From Lathyrus oleraceus (Eukaryota > Streptophyta > Magnoliopsida > Fabales > Fabaceae): a stretch of 64,000 bases of DNA. The DNA is taken from positions 272,157,618 through 272,221,617 of the forward strand of contig NC_066584.1 in NCBI RefSeq assembly GCF_024323335.1, written 5' to 3'. This document shows positions 1 to 11,488 of the stretch, one piece after another (position 1 is the first letter of the stretch; every line of letters starts with the position of its first letter). A program made the translations under genes and the position numbers. Below the pieces are notes generated by a model that was not told where the DNA came from, searched no databases, and worked only from the letters and a program-made list of their open reading frames with translations.

Positions 1-66
1 AGGATGGATATTCGAATCCACAACGGGAAAACGAATCTTACTCAACTGGGGACACAAACCCAAAGA

Positions 67-677
67 GTGCATGAGATACAATATCCATTACCGGCAGACC
101 GTGGATAAGGAACTCGCATGAGATATATTATCTATTACCGTCAGAACGTAGATAATAAACTCGCATGGTAAGAAACACCAGAGATACCGGTTACTGGGTA
201 TATAATAGGTGATCTACCGAAACGTGAATTGGTTTTCACTTCCAATACACTCATCATCCAAAACACAAACTGGTTAAAGGATGGCTATTCGATTCTACAA
301 AGAATACGAATCTTGCTCAGTTGGGGAAAATCAACAAAGGATTCCAACTAAAGAGCGCATGAGATATATTATTCATTACCGGCAGACCGTGAATAATACA
401 CTCGAAAGGAAAAGACACCAGAGATACCGGTTACTGGGTATATAATAGGTGACTAACCAAAAAGAGAGACAATCGATACCAAGCATACGGGTAAACGAAA
501 GACAACTCAAAGGGATAAATTGCAAGCATCCGGCAATTATCCAACAACAAGAATATTCGACTCCACAAAGGGAAGTAACGAATCTTACTCGACTGGGGAA
601 ACACAAAAGGCTTCGACTGAAGAGTGCATGAGATATATTATTCATTACCGGCAGACCGTGAATAATATACTCGCATG
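67..677. repeat. Four copies of a hairpin unit with changed but still paired arms
   Basis: Four copies share the loop core ATTACCGGCAGACCGT or a variant. Inner arms are 82-87/102-107 (TATCCA/TGGATA), 124-134/149-159 (TATATTATCTA/TAGATAATAAA), 365-375/390-400 (TATATTATTCA/TGAATAATACA) and 634-644/659-669 (TATATTATTCA/TGAATAATATA). CATG often flanks both sides. Two arm positions change together between copies. Confidence 0.7.
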
Positions 678-973
678 GAAGATTATCCACAACCGGTTAC
701 TGGGTTAATAAAGGATAAATCAACCGAAAAGAAAGGTATCGGGATACCAAACTAGGTATATAATGATAACCAATCAGAAGGAGCAATAGACATTACCAAC
801 AGAAGGGTGAATGAAAGGTGATCTGCTGAGGATAATTTGCAAGCATCCGGCAATTATCGACAGGGACTAGCTGGGGATGCATTGGTATACAACCAATGAT
901 CTGGGGAACAAATCACTAGCAAACGGTGAAAGGACCCGCTGGGGATAAAATTGCTAGCATACGGCAATTATCC
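513..973. repeat. Three copies of a second hairpin (GGATAA(A)TTGC ... GCAATTATCC)
   Basis: Copies lie at 513-542, 830-859 and 943-973. Each has a left arm like GGATAAATTGC, a loop AAGCATCCG or TAGCATACG, and a right arm GCAATTATCC or GCAATTATCG. They lie in the same Ogre-1 3' region as the first hairpin family and do not overlap its copies. Confidence 0.65.
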
Positions 974-2703
974 ACAAAAGACTTGCTAGGGATATAAGTG
1001 CTGATCTGAGCAACTTATACAAGCAAAGGAAAATCAACATCAAAGACTAGATGAAGATAACCACAAAATTAGGGTTTACATCTACTGAATACGGGGTAGA
1101 AGACCAACAACTCCACGTGGGGATAGAACAAATCACAAATCCGCACGGGAAACCAAAATAGGGTTTATAACAAACCACCAACTGCTGAAGAGCAGGAAAA
1201 TAGGATTTACAACTACCGGGTAGTAGGTAGAAAACCAAAAACTCTGGCTGGAGAATAAAAGGTGTATAACCACAAATTCTGTTAAGAAAGCCAGGAAAAG
1301 TAGGACTTATAACTACCGGGATGAGGGTAGAGGCCCAAAAACATTCCGCTGGGGAACAACCCACTGGGAAGCACAAGATATCTGACAAATAGCCAATTCG
1401 GGAATGATCCGAAAAGACAGACTGACTAAAGACACGTCCTAATGAGGATGTAACTCAAATAGGAAAATCCATCCCAATATATGTGTTGGGAGGAAACGGA
1501 AGAAACCGTCATCCACGAGGGTATATCTCAGTGGGGAACTGCAGAAGGAAAGACAACATTTTTTGCTTATAGGGTTGACTCTATATGGAGAGATTTTAAA
1601 CACCCAACATCTGCTTGGGGAGATCTGTAAAGAGATCTATATCACCATAGCAGGAGACACCAAACAAAAGATATATGGCGAGAAATGCAACATGAATATC
1701 TGAATGTTTAATGAATATGCATGAATATGCTTGATTTATGTTTGATGAATGCTGACAAAACAGACAATTCTAACACAAACAGGTCCAGGAACCAACGTCC
1801 GGTATTATACTTCCAGGGGAAAAAACCAGCTGGAGAGCCAATCTGCGGAGATCCACATGCTGAAAAGCAAAGATCTGCAGGTACTGCTGAAGAAGCAGAG
1901 AATCAGAAATATCATGAGACGACCCAATCAGGGCACAGAAAGTCACAACGGGCAAAACAGCCACCAAGACGAATCTGTAGGGGAACAAAAGAAGTCCCAG
2001 AGTATCTGCAGGGGATCCCAGTGTTAACTGAGAAACAAAGGGTGCGTTAGCACGAACTGCTGTAGAAGCAAATCCGCACAACTCCACTGGGAAACAATCC
2101 ACTGAGGGAGCAAGATATCATCCAAATAGAATCTAACTGCATAAGCAACTCTATTGGGGAAAACTGTCGGCTACTCTCTTGGGAACAAACCACTGAGGGA
2201 GGACAGATCTAACAGGTAGATGCTGCAACGAACCGCTCCACTTGGGGAGAATATACATAGCAAACTGATCACAACAAGTAGATTCTGCAATATAAGCCAC
2301 TCTACTGGGGATCACAAACAGTCAGGAAATTAATCCGTTCACTGGAGGCCAAAGCCATCATCCGACCATATTGGGGATCGAAGGAGTATTCAACAGGCGA
2401 AACTGCCACAACAAACAATCTGCAGACTAAGCTGAGGAAAAGATGATTGAAATACTGGGATACCAACCCAAACAAACATCGAGTAGGAAAATAAATCCTG
2501 CTCTGCTGGAGAGAAAAACTCTGATGGAGAGATAGCAACAATTCCGCAGACGACTTCGCCGGGGAAAAGGTAAAGTACCGGGTATCAAACCACTGATTTA
2601 CCGAATCTTCAAAGAGAAAGCGATCGTGCTGAGGAAACAGACAAATCCTGCTGGCACACTGCATGGGGGAAAAGCGGTAACAACTCCACTTGCAACCCTG
2701 GTG

Positions 2704-2811
2704 GGGAGTATCAACAACGGTTATACTCGCGACTCCGATGGGAATATCAATAACATCTCTACTCGCGACTCCGAGGGGAGTATCAATAACAGCTCTACTC
2801 ATGGCTGTGCT
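2704..2811. repeat. 36-bp tandem repeat, three units
   Basis: Units 2704-2739, 2740-2775 and 2776-2811 begin GGGAGTATCAACAACGG, GGGAATATCAATAACATC and GGGAGTATCAATAACAGC. The first two end in ACTCGCGACTCCGAT or ACTCGCGACTCCGAG; the third diverges in its last third. It is part of the Ogre-1 3' region. Confidence 0.8.
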
Positions 2812-3530
2812 GAGGAGACAAATAAAGTCTGGGGCAGACGACCCACTGGAGAAAGTGACGGGGCACCAAGATGACAAACCATCAACCGCCGAAACTTCTA
2901 CAAGAAAAACACCCATGCTAGGGGAAAATTGCTGCTGGAGAAAAACGAAGTCTTCAACAACACTCTGCCTGCGACTGTACTGGGGAACAACCCCAACAAC
3001 AACTTTGTTTGAGGAACAGCCTCAACAAAGATCTGAAGAAAGAAAATACCACCAAACCAGGAAAATGAACCAATGTCTTACCTGTTGGGAATCCTGCCAC
3101 CCTCGGGAGAGCACTGAGATATTCTTGAGTATCCTTTCAATCTTTGAATGTTCACTTTGTTTAAAACAAAAATTTTGAAAAAATTGATTTGTTTTAAAAC
3201 AATGACATTTTATCAATTTAAAACATGCAAAACATTTGTTGAATTGAAACAAATAAGAGTGCAAATAAATTGGATAAAAAGCTCAAATTGATTTGATAGA
3301 ATGGTAGTCTGCAAATGGCAAGACTCCATAGATCTGTACAAATTTGAAATCAGTGATGTTTATTGGAAGAGGGCTACATTGAACATAATGATCCTTTCTC
3401 TACCAATTTGAATCTCGATGTATCCGAAGCTTCAGTTGACGACGAATCGAGAATCTTCTGACGAAATGACGACTGACGAACCAGAAAGTCTTGTCAGGAT
3501 GCAGTTACTTGCCAAATCCCTTATTTTTGC

Positions 3531-3690
3531 CTAGATTGCCCCAGGGTGAGGTACTCAATCTAGCGGGATGCAAATATTCTTTTCTTTTTTTTTCAAGTCT
3601 CTAATTTTTGCCTGGATTACCCTTGCGGGTTCTCCACCGAGACGCTCATTTTTGCCTAAGCCGCCCTTTCGGGTTTTCAACTTAGCGAGC
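3531..3690 (-). repeat. Ogre-1 post-pol stem-loops
   Basis: Just downstream (minus sense) of the integrase stop lie stem-loops 3681-3685/3656-3660 (CTAAG/CTTAG, extended by G-U pairs, loop containing GAAAACCCGAAAGGG) and 3556-3563/3531-3538 (CTAGATTG/CAATCTAG, perfect 8 bp). The same loop is found in the same place in Ogre-2 at 29578-29775, so the motif is shared by two different elements. Confidence 0.75.
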
Positions 3691-3749
3691 AATTCTGTTT
3701 TTTCATTCTTTTTTTTTTATTTGTTTTTTCACTTGCATATACTTTTTTT

Positions 3750-4088
3750 CTAGGCAAAGTATCTCTTAACTGCATCTGAATTCACAGGACGAGTGAAATC
3801 CTCCCCATCCATTGTTGTAAGCATCAAAGCTCCGCCTGAAAAGGCTCTCTTAACAACATATGGACCCTCGTAGTTTGGAGTCCACTTGCCCCTGGAATCG
3901 GGCGCGAAAGACAAAACTTTCTTGAGCACAAGGTCACCTTCTCGGAATACGCGAGGCTTGACCTTCTTGTCGAATGCTTTCTTCATTCTCTGCTGATATA
4001 ACTGACCATGGCACATGGCAGTTAATCGCTTTTCTTCGATTAAATTCAATTGGTCGTAACGACTCTGAATCCATTCAGCATCAGTCAA
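3750..4088 (-). pseudogene. Ogre-1 integrase C-terminal fragment
   Basis: The 112-codon frame reads like the end of a Ty3/gypsy integrase: a basic stretch with AFDKKVKPRVFREGDLVL, then WTPNYEGPYVVKRAFSGG and a terminal KRYFA before a TAG stop. It closely resembles the Ogre-2 integrase tail at 29291-29570. The zinc-binding HHCC part and the D,D,E catalytic core are absent, because the sequence upstream (4089 and higher) is a poly-T-rich stretch rather than integrase. It cannot act alone. Confidence 0.85.
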
Positions 4089-4240
4089 CTAGGGACTTGA
4101 GGGTATGATTTTTCTTTTTTTCCTTGGAAAAATCTTGAAAAAAAAATTTGCTGATTTTTTTGATTTTTCATCTTTTTCACCCTCTTCTCTTTTCTTTTTT
4201 TTTTTGATTGATTTTTCGATTTTTTTTTTTTTTTTTTTTT
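4089..4240. repeat. Poly-T rich low-complexity stretch at the internal deletion
   Basis: Runs of up to about 22 T separate the integrase tail from a pre-RT fragment. Reverse transcriptase, RNase H and the integrase core should lie here, so this marks or fills the deletion junction. Ogre elements are known to have a low-complexity intron between protease and RT, which could be an alternative source of this stretch. Confidence 0.5.
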
Positions 4241-4486
4241 TCATTTGCAATGCCCCAGTTTGACTGGTTTGCTGATTCTCATGGTACAGCTGAATGAGCT
4301 TCTTTGGTGCTCAAGAAGGTGGGTAATCTCGTCAGGAATCCCTTTCAACATCATCTTCCTCTGCCTCAGATACAAGGAATTCAAGATTGGGAGATGGCGT
4401 TGGATCATTATGTTCAATGGGTTTAGAAATCCCTGCATAATGATTCTGGATAATGAAAAGCTTTTGAATTTAAACAAGCAAATCAA
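4241..4486 (-). pseudogene. Ogre-1 protease-RT spacer fragment
   Basis: The minus frame contains GIPDEITHLLEHQRS, which resembles the acidic linker that precedes reverse transcriptase in Ogre polyproteins (a 'DEI..LL' pattern). No RT motif follows. The fragment is short and its assignment rests on this one motif and on position between the gag-pro end and the integrase tail. Confidence 0.45.
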
Positions 4487-4692
4487 TTATGCAGATGAAA
4501 AATGCTGTTTTTATTTTTGTTTGTTTTTTGTGATCACTGATTTCATGCAAAAGCAAAAAGTGAAAACAAATGGAAAAACAAATGTTTGACAATGCATTAA
4601 TTGAATGAAAACATCATTGTATTAAATGCTGCCAACAATGTCATCACTTCTCCTTTTGGCATGGGAGAAGGGTTTTAAACAAAATGAACAAA

Positions 4693-4995
4693 TCACGCTG
4701 ACTTATGAATGACCGTAGGAACATCCACAGCGACCCGATTGTGGCAGACACCACCAGGAATGATGAAATTGTTCAGATCTTCTGCATCTTCTTCTTCAAT
4801 GATAGCAGCAGCTTCCTCTTCTTCAGGTTGATCAGCATGGATGAATCCTCCACTTGCGAACAAACCTTGCTCATTAAATGCCCCAGAACAGTAGCCAATG
4901 CCAGCCCGGGATTGGTTAACCAGGAATAAATCCATCAACAGGAATAAATCCATCAACAGCACTAAGGCTGACAAAATCCTCCTCGGAGTCCACAA
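4693..4995 (-). pseudogene. Ogre-1 gag-pro C-terminal fragment
   Basis: A 100-codon minus frame ends in the pattern FASGGFIHADQPEEEE, an acidic stretch, then NFIIPGGVCHNRVAVDVPTV. I recognise this as the region between protease and RT of Ogre-type elements. An 18-bp direct duplication (roughly 4921-4957) encodes a doubled LLMDLF. Protease active-site and gag zinc-knuckle sequences are not present upstream, so this is a remnant. Confidence 0.55.
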
Positions 4996-6283
4996 TTCTC
5001 TTGCTCAGGATGATCCATCAATCTGGCAGAGTTGGCTCTGGTATAATACCGGCAAAGTGCGTCTTCAAAATGAATGAAGGTCGCAGGGTCAGACCACAGG
5101 ACGGGAAACCGGAACAAAACGCCTGCTTATGCAAATGATGCATGAAGTGTTTATGCATATGCTTGTTTTTTATCAAAGGAACCCGAGGGTTTTATTTGCA
5201 AACTTTGAAATATTTAAGCATTTTGAACGTACATGAGAATATCTCATCAGATAGATCAGGTGAAAAAAATTTTTCCGGTTTTTTCATGCTTGAAAATTTT
5301 TGCAAATAAACTCCTTTGAGTTCCTTGAAAATTTTCTTTTTTTGATGACATGAATGCGGATGAATGCGTGAATGCATGAATGCAACAATCACACTCAAGG
5401 ATCAAGCAATGCACACCAAACAAAGGTCGTGGGAAAGCTCATTGTATCCCTAATATCAATCATCCATTTTGGTGGATTTAGGTTTTCACCTTATCGACAC
5501 CCAAGTTCCATTGATATTAACGGTACATGAACCGGCTCTAACATTCTTAATATCAACCAGCCGCTTTGGTGGATTTTAGGTTTTACACCTGATCCGGGAT
5601 CCATTGATATTAACAATGTTTGAACGACTCAACCACGAATCATGGGTTTGCTGAGAGTCACGAGCATGGAGTTTCGGTTAAGAACCACCCAAAGGGAGTG
5701 TACTAGGGTTTAAACCTGCCAGACATGTTCTATCAGAGGTTCCCATAATCATCGTTCCATCTTTCGAATATTATCGGAGGAACGAATACTCGTATTCCAA
5801 GAATATTCTCAAGAGAAACTCTTATGAGTGTAGTATCGCGTAACAATCGTATCAGAACTTACATCTGAACGACCTCCGCACTACGGTCCTAAAAATAGGC
5901 CAAGATGGGTTTGGTAAACTAAGGTCCTTGGCTTCTGCGGAACATGATTGAAAGAATAATGCCTAACCACAAATAACTTGTGTGACATTATTAGTTCAAC
6001 ATGACCTCCACCAAGTGAATGGGCTCGCAAGTCAACTGGCTAAGGAATACTCCACACCAGTCAACAGGACTACGCCATTCTCCTATCCTAGAGTGCACTC
6101 GAGTTCGGGTATAGAACTCATCTCACAGAGATCACCAAAGCAAACAACAATTGTATATCAAGCAATTCAAGCATTACAATCAATACAGTGATCCCAAATT
6201 GTACAAAAATATGTCAAATGACAGATAATAATATAGCACAACAAGGGTGAAAAGTAGGCAATACAACCAGGGATGATGTTACT
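4996..6283 (-). other. Ogre-1 leader remnant between primer site and gag-pro fragment
   Basis: About 1.3 kb without a convincing frame; intact Ogre elements have a leader, an extra ORF1 and gag here, so most has been lost. It includes two related units, each enclosed by an inverted repeat: TAATATCAAT at 5451-5460 with ATTGATATTA at 5510-5519, and TTAATATCAA at 5547-5556 with TTGATATTAA at 5604-5613. Confidence 0.5.
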
Positions 6284-6301
6284 TCCCCAGCAGAGTCGCC
6301 A
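6284..6301 (-). other. Ogre-1 primer binding site (tRNA-Arg type)
   Basis: The minus strand reads TGGCGACTCTGCTGGGGA six bases after the LTR end. This is the primer site typical of Ogre elements and complementary to a plant tRNA-Arg 3' end. It fixes the orientation and the 5' LTR of Ogre-1. Confidence 0.85.
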
Positions 6302-7289
6302 CTTTTCTGTAGCGGTGTATTCGTCGCTATATGATCTATCGATTAAACCATAAGCTAAGAGATACATTGAAATTTCGAGTCGCCACCGCACTTTTATTTA
6401 TCCAAAGGACTGGCTAAAAAGCGAACAAAAGCCTAAGAAGTTTTACACGTAGAAAACTAATAAAAAGGTCAGAGATTCTGGGTAAGGGGTAAATTACGCA
6501 ATGGGAAGGTGTTAGGCACCCACTACGTCCTAGGTACTCCTAGGGAGCCCTTTTCACACTTGTTATGCTAAATTGTTATTTGTTATGACAAAAATATTGT
6601 GCAAACATGATTGGGATGATGAGAAAAGAATATACAAGTTTTTATTGGGTTTGAACGGATGAACCCGCTGCCTACGTACCTTCCATCAAAGGTAAGGATC
6701 AAAACGCCGTAGTTCGGCTAAAAGATTTCCAAAAGTTGGTGGATTCAATTTTAAACACAAGCACTGAGGCTTTTCATTATCAATGGGAGAACACTCGACC
6801 AAGAACAACATCCACCATGCGAGGATAGCTTCGACGTACTAGAGGGATTAGCCCTGTTTTAAGTACGGAAGTCTTACTGTCGACTCACTAAGGATAAGCA
6901 AGATTTACATCAACCATAATGATAATTGAAACCTATGGCTAATGTGAAAAGATTAATGGACAAAGCCAAAACAAGTGAATGAGTGAAGTTAATTGATTGT
7001 GTTTATGAAAATGAGGTCAAAGTATGATTAGGATTGATTCAAAGAAGTATTATGAAAATGAAGTTTGAAAAAAGGTCAAGGACTTGGGGTCCAGGTTTTT
7101 AGTTAGAAAAACATGAAGATGTTTGCACAACACTTATGTCAAGTTTAAAAGGTATAGTGTGAAAAGTCTAGGACATAATGAATGATGAATGGATGAGGAT
7201 GGATAGTAAAACTTCTTAGGAGGTTCACCTCTTGAAATCATATGGGAGATGATTCAAGTGTGTCCTTTGGAATGCAATGGATAATAATA

Positions 7290-8110
7290 AACAAACAAAG
7301 AAAGCAAAAAGCGGATATCGGATGCCAATCACTGGTCTTATACCAATCTCCTAAAACAAAACGGGATATCAGATGCCACTCAATGGACTTACACTAATCT
7401 CCACAGGCAAAGAAATAAAAGGCGGATACCGGATACCAATAGATGGATTTACACCAGTCTCCTAAAACAGAAATGGATATCAGATGCCACTCAATGGACT
7501 TACACTAATCTCCTCAAAAGAAAAACAAAGATGAGAAACGGAAGCTAACTGCCAATCTGTCTGGACTTAGGTTAACTCCACAAATATGCTCATAGGAATA
7601 CCAATGCCACGTTGCAGGGACTTACAGTGGATCCTCACATACAAGAACAATGCAATATGAGATGATGAGAAAACAAATGCCAACTTGCAGGGACTTACAA
7701 TTGCAATTCTCAAACAATCAACAAAACAGATTATGATCACAGGAAAACAGATGCCAACTTGCAGGGACTTACAGCTGTATCCTCACATAGACAAAGCAAA
7801 ACATGGATGTAAGATGCCAATCTGTCTGGGCTTACTCTAACATACACAGTATGATCCTAGGATAACAAACGCCAACTTGCAGGGACTTACAGTTGTATCC
7901 TCACATACAAGTAAACAAAGGAACATGTGATCACAGGAATGCAAATGCCAACTTGCTGGGACTTACAGTTGCTTCCTCACATACAATCAAATAAATGCAT
8001 CAGGCAAAGATAAGATGAGTGGCCAAGGTGATGGTCTTATACTCACTTCCATATCATAGGAGCAATGGCCAATGGATGGTCTTACAATTGTCCTCAATGG
8101 GTAAACAGCA
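7290..8110. repeat. Tandem repeats inside the Ogre-1 LTR
   Basis: About twelve units of roughly 55-80 bp. The left part repeats GATGCCACTCAATGGACTTA-type units; the right part repeats GCCAACTTGCAGGGACTTAC followed by AGTTGTATCCTCACATAC. Several units have short arms that pair (CAACT/AGTTG at 7873/7891, CCAC/GTGG at 7607/7627, CAAT/ATTG at 8070/8087). Confidence 0.75.
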
Positions 8111-11100
8111 ATGATAATGTCACAAAGACAAATGAGATGATTATGCATTGATGAGCAATTAATGATGATGAGTGCACAAAGCATGAAAGCAAACATGTGT
8201 ATATGAAGCAATCAAACAATCAGTGAATATCAAACAGCACACTCTATAGCCAAACAAGGGGGCTCACACAAGAGGGTTTGACTATGAAAGTCCACTGCAA
8301 TGGGTAAAAAGTTGCTCTTAACCTTGCCATTGAGAGGCTAAGGTGAAGCAGATGAATAGGAGATGAGGGGTGTGCCTCATTGCTTCTATCCCTAATCAGG
8401 GAGAGCATCAAAGAAAGTGTGGGAGCTCAGAAAGATGGAGCTCTTTCCACATTATTGACTCGATTAGATCTTGGGTTTTTATCTCAATGCTTCAACCATG
8501 TAATGGGAGCAAAGAGAGGACACACTGAATAGTGGGGGATAGATTGCTTATCCCTACCTTCCACCAATTGCCTCAAATGAGGACTTTTCCTGCTTGGGAC
8601 AATTTTAAACAAACACAGGCATTGCCTCTTAAGGAGGACTTCAGACAGTTTGCCCGGTCAAATAACAGACCGGGTCTCCAGACTACATGAAGAAGAAGGA
8701 TTTATACCTCAAAGCAAATGCTAAATAGCAAAGCAAGCAAGTTCAAAGAACTTAAGCAACTAAAGTACCTGAAAAAGTCAAACCAATTAGTAAACAGCTC
8801 AACAGTCAAAATCAAAAGGAAATGAACCAATAGTCAACCACAGAGGGACCAATTGTGCAAGGCACAAAGACTCAAGTATGTGAGTCACACCTACAAAACA
8901 AAGGTTAGCACAATAAACAATTCAACTCAATCAAATTTGAAAGGTCTTTGAAGCATTGGTGCTTAACCTGAAACAAAAACTCAATTGTAAGCTCAGAAGA
9001 CCACTAGGACTAGCCTAGGGTCAAAGGTGAAAGAAAAAAGTCAAACAGCAAAGGAAAGTCAACCCAATTCATATTCAAACATTTAATAAGCAATCTCAAT
9101 TGGATTCATAATTATATCATGTATCATTGTCATTTCATACACAAAAGAATGCAAAGCATGGCAAGAGGGAGCACACAAAAGGTCAACAGCAAGACTTCAT
9201 TCAAAAGTCAACCCAAACAATCCCAAAAATTATCAAATAAATCACATTCAATCCTAACATCTAGCATGGCAAGCATGTCAAATTTCAATGCATTTGGATG
9301 AGAGGAAGGCAGTCAATTAAAATCATGAAGTCAAACCAAATTCAAGCATGCATAATGAAGGTCAACAAACATGGGTCAACTTCAAAAAATCACATCAAAT
9401 TGAAAACAGAAGAGAAATGAATGAGATTAACACCAATGCAAAGCTCAAGGAGTCTAGTTATCACATATGAAATTTCATGATCATACAATAAGATTTGAGA
9501 ATTTCACAAAAGATTTGGCAACATGTATCACATAAAGTCAACAAATGACTAAGCATGGAAGAAAATTCTCAAATAAATGGAAAACAGCATCATTAATTCC
9601 AGGAAAATTCATACATAAACTAGACATGTAGAGGATGGCTCATGCAAAATTTGGGGTCATTTGGATAAGAGGAAGCATGTGAACAAAAATTGGGAAAATG
9701 CATATCATTCATATAGCACCAAATGTAATACATAACTTCAGAAAATCATAACTCTCAATCCACAAATGATAAATGCACAAACTTTATATGGAAATGAAGG
9801 TCAATGTGTCTAGTTTCACCACAAAAAATTTCAAGCTCATTGGATATGTCATGACAATTTCACAAAAGGAATGGCACAATGTATCATTTATGCACACATG
9901 TTGGGAAAACAATTATCATTAAAAATCCAGCCAATGGAAAATTAATTAAAATTCACAATAAAATACTAGACTCATTTGTGATCATGATGGAAAAAATTGC
10001 ATGATTTTTGGATGAAAATTGAAAGAGAAATGAATTGTTTAAGTTGAGTGAATAATTGAAGCAAGATAAACAAAATAGCATGGCATATGGTCAAACGAGG
10101 TCAACTGAATGGCAGTCTTGTAATTCCGCGCTCACTTATCAGAGTGCTGCGTTTTGGCCTTGCGAAATGAAATGTTCTGATTGGCTCTCAGCCAATAGAA
10201 CAGTAACTTTGGCCAATGAATGTATTTCTGGGTTTAAGACATAAACCCTAGGGTTTCTAAAAGCAGCCAGCATACATCTTCAACATCAATCATGAACAAA
10301 AACGCATCCAGCAATTAACAATCATACAACAGCCATGCAACACTATCCTCATGCAACATTAACTAACAACAATCCAAACAAGATCATGAGAAAATTCTGG
10401 ACAGGGTTATGTTTAAGCAGCAACAGCATTCATCATCATCATCATTCGACCAAACAAAACAAACAATCAGCATGGTATTTACACTCAACTGGCATCCTAC
10501 CACAAACAAACAGAACATGAATCAATATGGATTTCTGGGCATGTTCATGGTTCAAGCATAACAGCAGGGCATTTCGTCATCCCACTGTTATCATTAGTCG
10601 AAATTCAAAAAAACATGGCAAACAGCAAGGTATTTAGCAATGTTCATGCAACATTACACAAACAAAACTCAAACACGACTCATGGAAAATTCTGTGCAGC
10701 TCAAGGTTTAATAACAAGGCATTTGTTCATTGTGTTATTATCAACATTAAAACAACATTCAAGCACCAGCAGACAAACAGCATGAAAAATTACTGGACAG
10801 TTCAAGGTTTAACAGCAGCAGCATACATTCATCCTCACCATAAGCTCAAATTTCAAAATGCCCAAATCAACAAATTAAACACAGCAATAGCATTGACAAA
10901 CCTCAAATAACAAGAATCCAACCATGGTTGTCATTGAATCAACAACAAATGAGCAAATCGATGGAAAATAGGTTTTGATGCAAAAATGTAAAATCAGATT
11001 TCTCCCTTATGTCACAACCATATCACATGAAACAAATTGCAGTGGAACAAGCATACCAAAATCTATCTAAAACATCTCATGATTTAGTAAATGGTGAGGG

Positions 11101-11476
11101 TCGGTTACTTACTTGATTTTTAAGCAATGGAGGAAACGGTGTTGTTTGGAATGATATGAGCTGAAACAGAAGAAGATAATGCTTGGCAAAGTTGAACGCT
11201 TGAAGAAGACCAGCTCAGTGATGCTCAGAACCTTGTAAATCTAGATCCACCATTTCATGTCTATGAAGAAAACAGAGCAAGAAGATGGCTGCAGGTGATG
11301 AATTGTGCTTGGAAAAGCTTCAAGATATTGTCTAGGTCATGGAACAAACAAAAGCTGCTCGAGTATTTTGGAGTTTTTTGGCAAAGAAGGAAATCGAGCC
11401 AGAATGGGAAATGAGAGAATGTGTATATTTCTGTGATGGCTGCTGTGTCTAGGGTTGTGAAAATGAGCAGAAGGAT

Positions 11477-11488
11477 GTTTATATATCT
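11477..11488 (-). promoter_or_regulatory. Candidate TATA box of Ogre-1 LTR
   Basis: The minus strand reads AGATATATAAAC about 1.3 kb into the LTR. A gene-like CT-rich stretch follows. This would give a U3 of about 1.3 kb and a long R-U5. Inferred from the motif only. Confidence 0.3.

Larger units (their letters stand above)
1..3500 (-). repeat. Ogre-1 3' non-coding region with degenerate tandem repeats
   Basis: There is no credible coding sequence here. The stretch is built of variants of short phrases such as ACTGGGGAA, CCGGTTACTGGGTA and GGCAGACCGTGAATAA. Larger units of about 240-290 bp are visible near 61-350, 351-620 and 621-840, and looser units sharing TAGGGTTTA or TAGGACTTA lie at 1068-1340. 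Ogre 3' regions are known to be hypervariable and to hold tandem repeats (PisTR-A in pea); whether this is that repeat I cannot tell. The small open frames here (for example around 1721-2050 and 2690-3178) look like by-products of repeat structure. Confidence 0.6.

Noticed and set aside
1047..2102. Several frames of about 110 codons on both strands
   Set aside because: Overlapping frames on both strands in degenerate repeats; no recognisable protein.
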